Source: Methanobacteriota archaeon
Lineage (GTDB): Archaea > Methanobacteriota > Methanobacteria > Methanobacteriales > Methanobacteriaceae
Reading direction: 5' to 3'
DNA: 13,515 bases
NCBI GenBank assembly: GCA_023436175.1
Contig: JAEZKE010000089.1
Coordinates: 1 to 13,515, forward strand
Below are positions 12,552 to 13,515 of this stretch, one piece after another. The translations under genes and the position numbers were made by a program. The notes under the pieces were generated by a model that was given only the letters and a program-made list of their open reading frames with translations, searched no databases and was not told where the DNA came from. Position 1 is the first letter of the stretch, and the number at the start of each line of letters is the position of its first letter.

Positions 12552-13515
12552 TTGAAAAGACATTTAAAAAATCTAATAAAAAAGGTCATTTTATATTTAA
12601 AAAATCTAATAAAAAAAACCCTTTTAGGACATACGGTTAAATTAATCACAACTGATGACTCCCTAATATTTAAATTAGGGGATACAGGTCGTTTATCCGG
12701 TAAAAAATATTTATTAATTAAACACCGAAAAACTGGAAAAAGAATTTCAAAACCTGTGCAAAATCCTAAAGTTGAATTATATAATTACGAATTAGAAAAT
12801 ATGGGAGAACAGGGAACATTTGATATTTATCTAAAAGTAAAGTTAGGAATGTTCGAATTCCTTAAAAGAACAGCATTTAAACCACAAAATAAAGATAAAT
12901 ATATCATAAACAAAAAAGAAAAAACCATTTTTAGATCCTATAAAACTGTTAACTCCAATTTATCATTTACATTAAAAGAAGCTCTTTTTGACCATGAAAT
13001 AACATCCCTAAAATCATATCAAGATCAAGTGGAATTAAAAGGAGTTTTAAATCTTTTTGAAGATATAACATTTGATTCTGTGGAAGTAGCTGCAAAATCT
13101 CCAGATTTTGATGAAATTAAAGTATTTAATTGTAAATACGAGAAAAAAAATAACCAGATTATTTTTAAAACAAAAATAAAATTTGAAATAATAGATAAAT
13201 ATGTAAATACAACCTGGAACCTTTCTATTCGATTGAAAAATAAGGGCATTATACTTCACACAAAAGCATTACATTTTAACGATTTAAAAAAAATTAATAC
13301 TTATGAAGATTACTATTTAGAAGTACTTGATACTAAAATAAGTTCAGATAATGATGAATCTCAAGATATAGACATTGCTACTTATTATTATGTCACTCCC
13401 AATAATTATCTCAAGTTTAGGATAACTACAAAAGATAAATGGCTTGAAACATTAAAAAAAGCCCAAAATAAAACTGTATTTGAAAAATGTTGCAAAGAGG
13501 AAAAAATAGATAATA
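12552..13515 (+). CDS. Start of a large unknown protein, possibly a glycerophosphotransferase, cut by the window end
   Basis: An uninterrupted frame of 321 codons runs from TTG 12552 past the last base. It begins with a basic amphipathic segment built from an 11-residue tandem repeat (HLKNLIKKVIL, YLKNLIKKTLL), likely a membrane-surface helix. The rest is lysine-rich and mostly predicted beta structure: ITTDDSLIFKLGDTG, IFRSYKTVNSNLSFTLKE, VELKGVLNLFEDITFDSVEV, TTWNLSIRLKNKG. It ends with a helical-looking stretch (KWLETLKKAQNKTVFEK). From memory, CDP-glycerol glycerophosphotransferases of the TagF/TarL type often have beta-rich N-terminal regions with a similar 'YkTkxxNLSfxxK' segment. Their catalytic domain would come after the window end and cannot be checked. 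It lies 78 bases after the nucleotidyltransferase and is in the same frame. The gene is secure; the function is a contextual guess. Confidence 0.65.
   Translation, partial: MKRHLKNLIKKVILYLKNLIKKTLLGHTVKLITTDDSLIFKLGDTGRLSGKKYLLIKHRKTGKRISKPVQNPKVELYNYELENMGEQGTFDIYLKVKLGMFEFLKRTAFKPQNKDKYIINKKEKTIFRSYKTVNSNLSFTLKEALFDHEITSLKSYQDQVELKGVLNLFEDITFDSVEVAAKSPDFDEIKVFNCKYEKKNNQIIFKTKIKFEIIDKYVNTTWNLSIRLKNKGIILHTKALHFNDLKKINTYEDYYLEVLDTKISSDNDESQDIDIATYYYVTPNNYLKFRITTKDKWLETLKKAQNKTVFEKCCKEEKIDN
12562..12616 (+). repeat. In-frame 22-base tandem-type repeat, 33-base period
   Basis: The 22 bases at 12562-12583 are repeated exactly at 12595-12616. The 33-base offset keeps the frame and gives two copies of LKNLIKK in the N-terminus of the last gene. 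Confidence 0.8.

Noticed and set aside
13025..13259. Minus-strand open frames near the window end
   Set aside because: They lie opposite the continuous coding frame that starts at 12552 and have phenylalanine-rich composition typical of antisense to lysine-rich coding DNA.
1..13515. CRISPR arrays, insertion sequences, tRNA or rRNA genes
   Set aside because: No regularly spaced repeats, transposase motifs, terminal inverted repeats with target duplications, or tRNA-like cloverleaf sequences were seen on reading both strands.

Overview
The window is AT-rich and reads as a chromosomal segment of a pseudomurein-walled methanogen of the order Methanobacteriales, most likely Methanobacterium or a close relative. 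The evidence is a secreted protein with pseudomurein-binding repeats, tetrapyrrole genes of the kind methanogens need for corrinoid and F430, ribosome binding sites of the archaeal GGTGAT type, TATA-box promoters and oligo-T terminators. The genus is an inference; no rRNA gene is present.

Layout. (1) 1-1446: the 3' part of a secreted or wall-bound protein. It has pseudomurein-binding repeats, an M14-like zinc-peptidase domain and a C-terminal Ig-like domain. Its reading frame is already open at base 1. (2) 1758-3801: two tetrapyrrole genes on the + strand, a precorrin-8X methylmutase (cbiC/cobH) and glutamate-1-semialdehyde aminotransferase (hemL). Each has its own leader, and both leaders carry a palindrome with the same TATCATGATA core. 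(3) 3823-4428 (-): a small protein with an N-terminal zinc ribbon and a C-terminal membrane anchor. (4) 4563-10294, all on the minus strand: a cell-surface polysaccharide block. In transcription order it holds an acyltransferase-3 membrane protein, a GT2 glycosyltransferase, a 439-base AT-rich gap with a terminator, a second GT2, a WcaJ-type polyprenyl-phosphate sugar-1-phosphate transferase, and a DUF4012/LCP-like membrane-anchored protein. (5) 10732-13515 (+), divergent from that block: gpsA (sn-glycerol-3-phosphate dehydrogenase), a LicC-like nucleotidyltransferase, and a long frame that runs off the window. That last frame starts at TTG 12552, has at least 321 codons and contains no stop.

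How they may work together. Block 4 looks like a lipid-linked glycan pathway: a sugar-1-P is loaded on a polyprenyl phosphate, two GT2 enzymes extend it, an acyltransferase decorates it, and an LCP-like protein may attach it to the wall. Block 5 could supply an activated glycerol phosphate: GpsA makes sn-glycerol-3-phosphate, the nucleotidyltransferase makes a CDP derivative, and the truncated last gene may be the start of a glycerophosphotransferase. Together this suggests a teichoic-acid-like, phosphate-containing wall polymer in an archaeon. That is the most interesting hypothesis here, but it rests on gene order and family resemblance. The decisive catalytic domain of the last gene lies outside the window.
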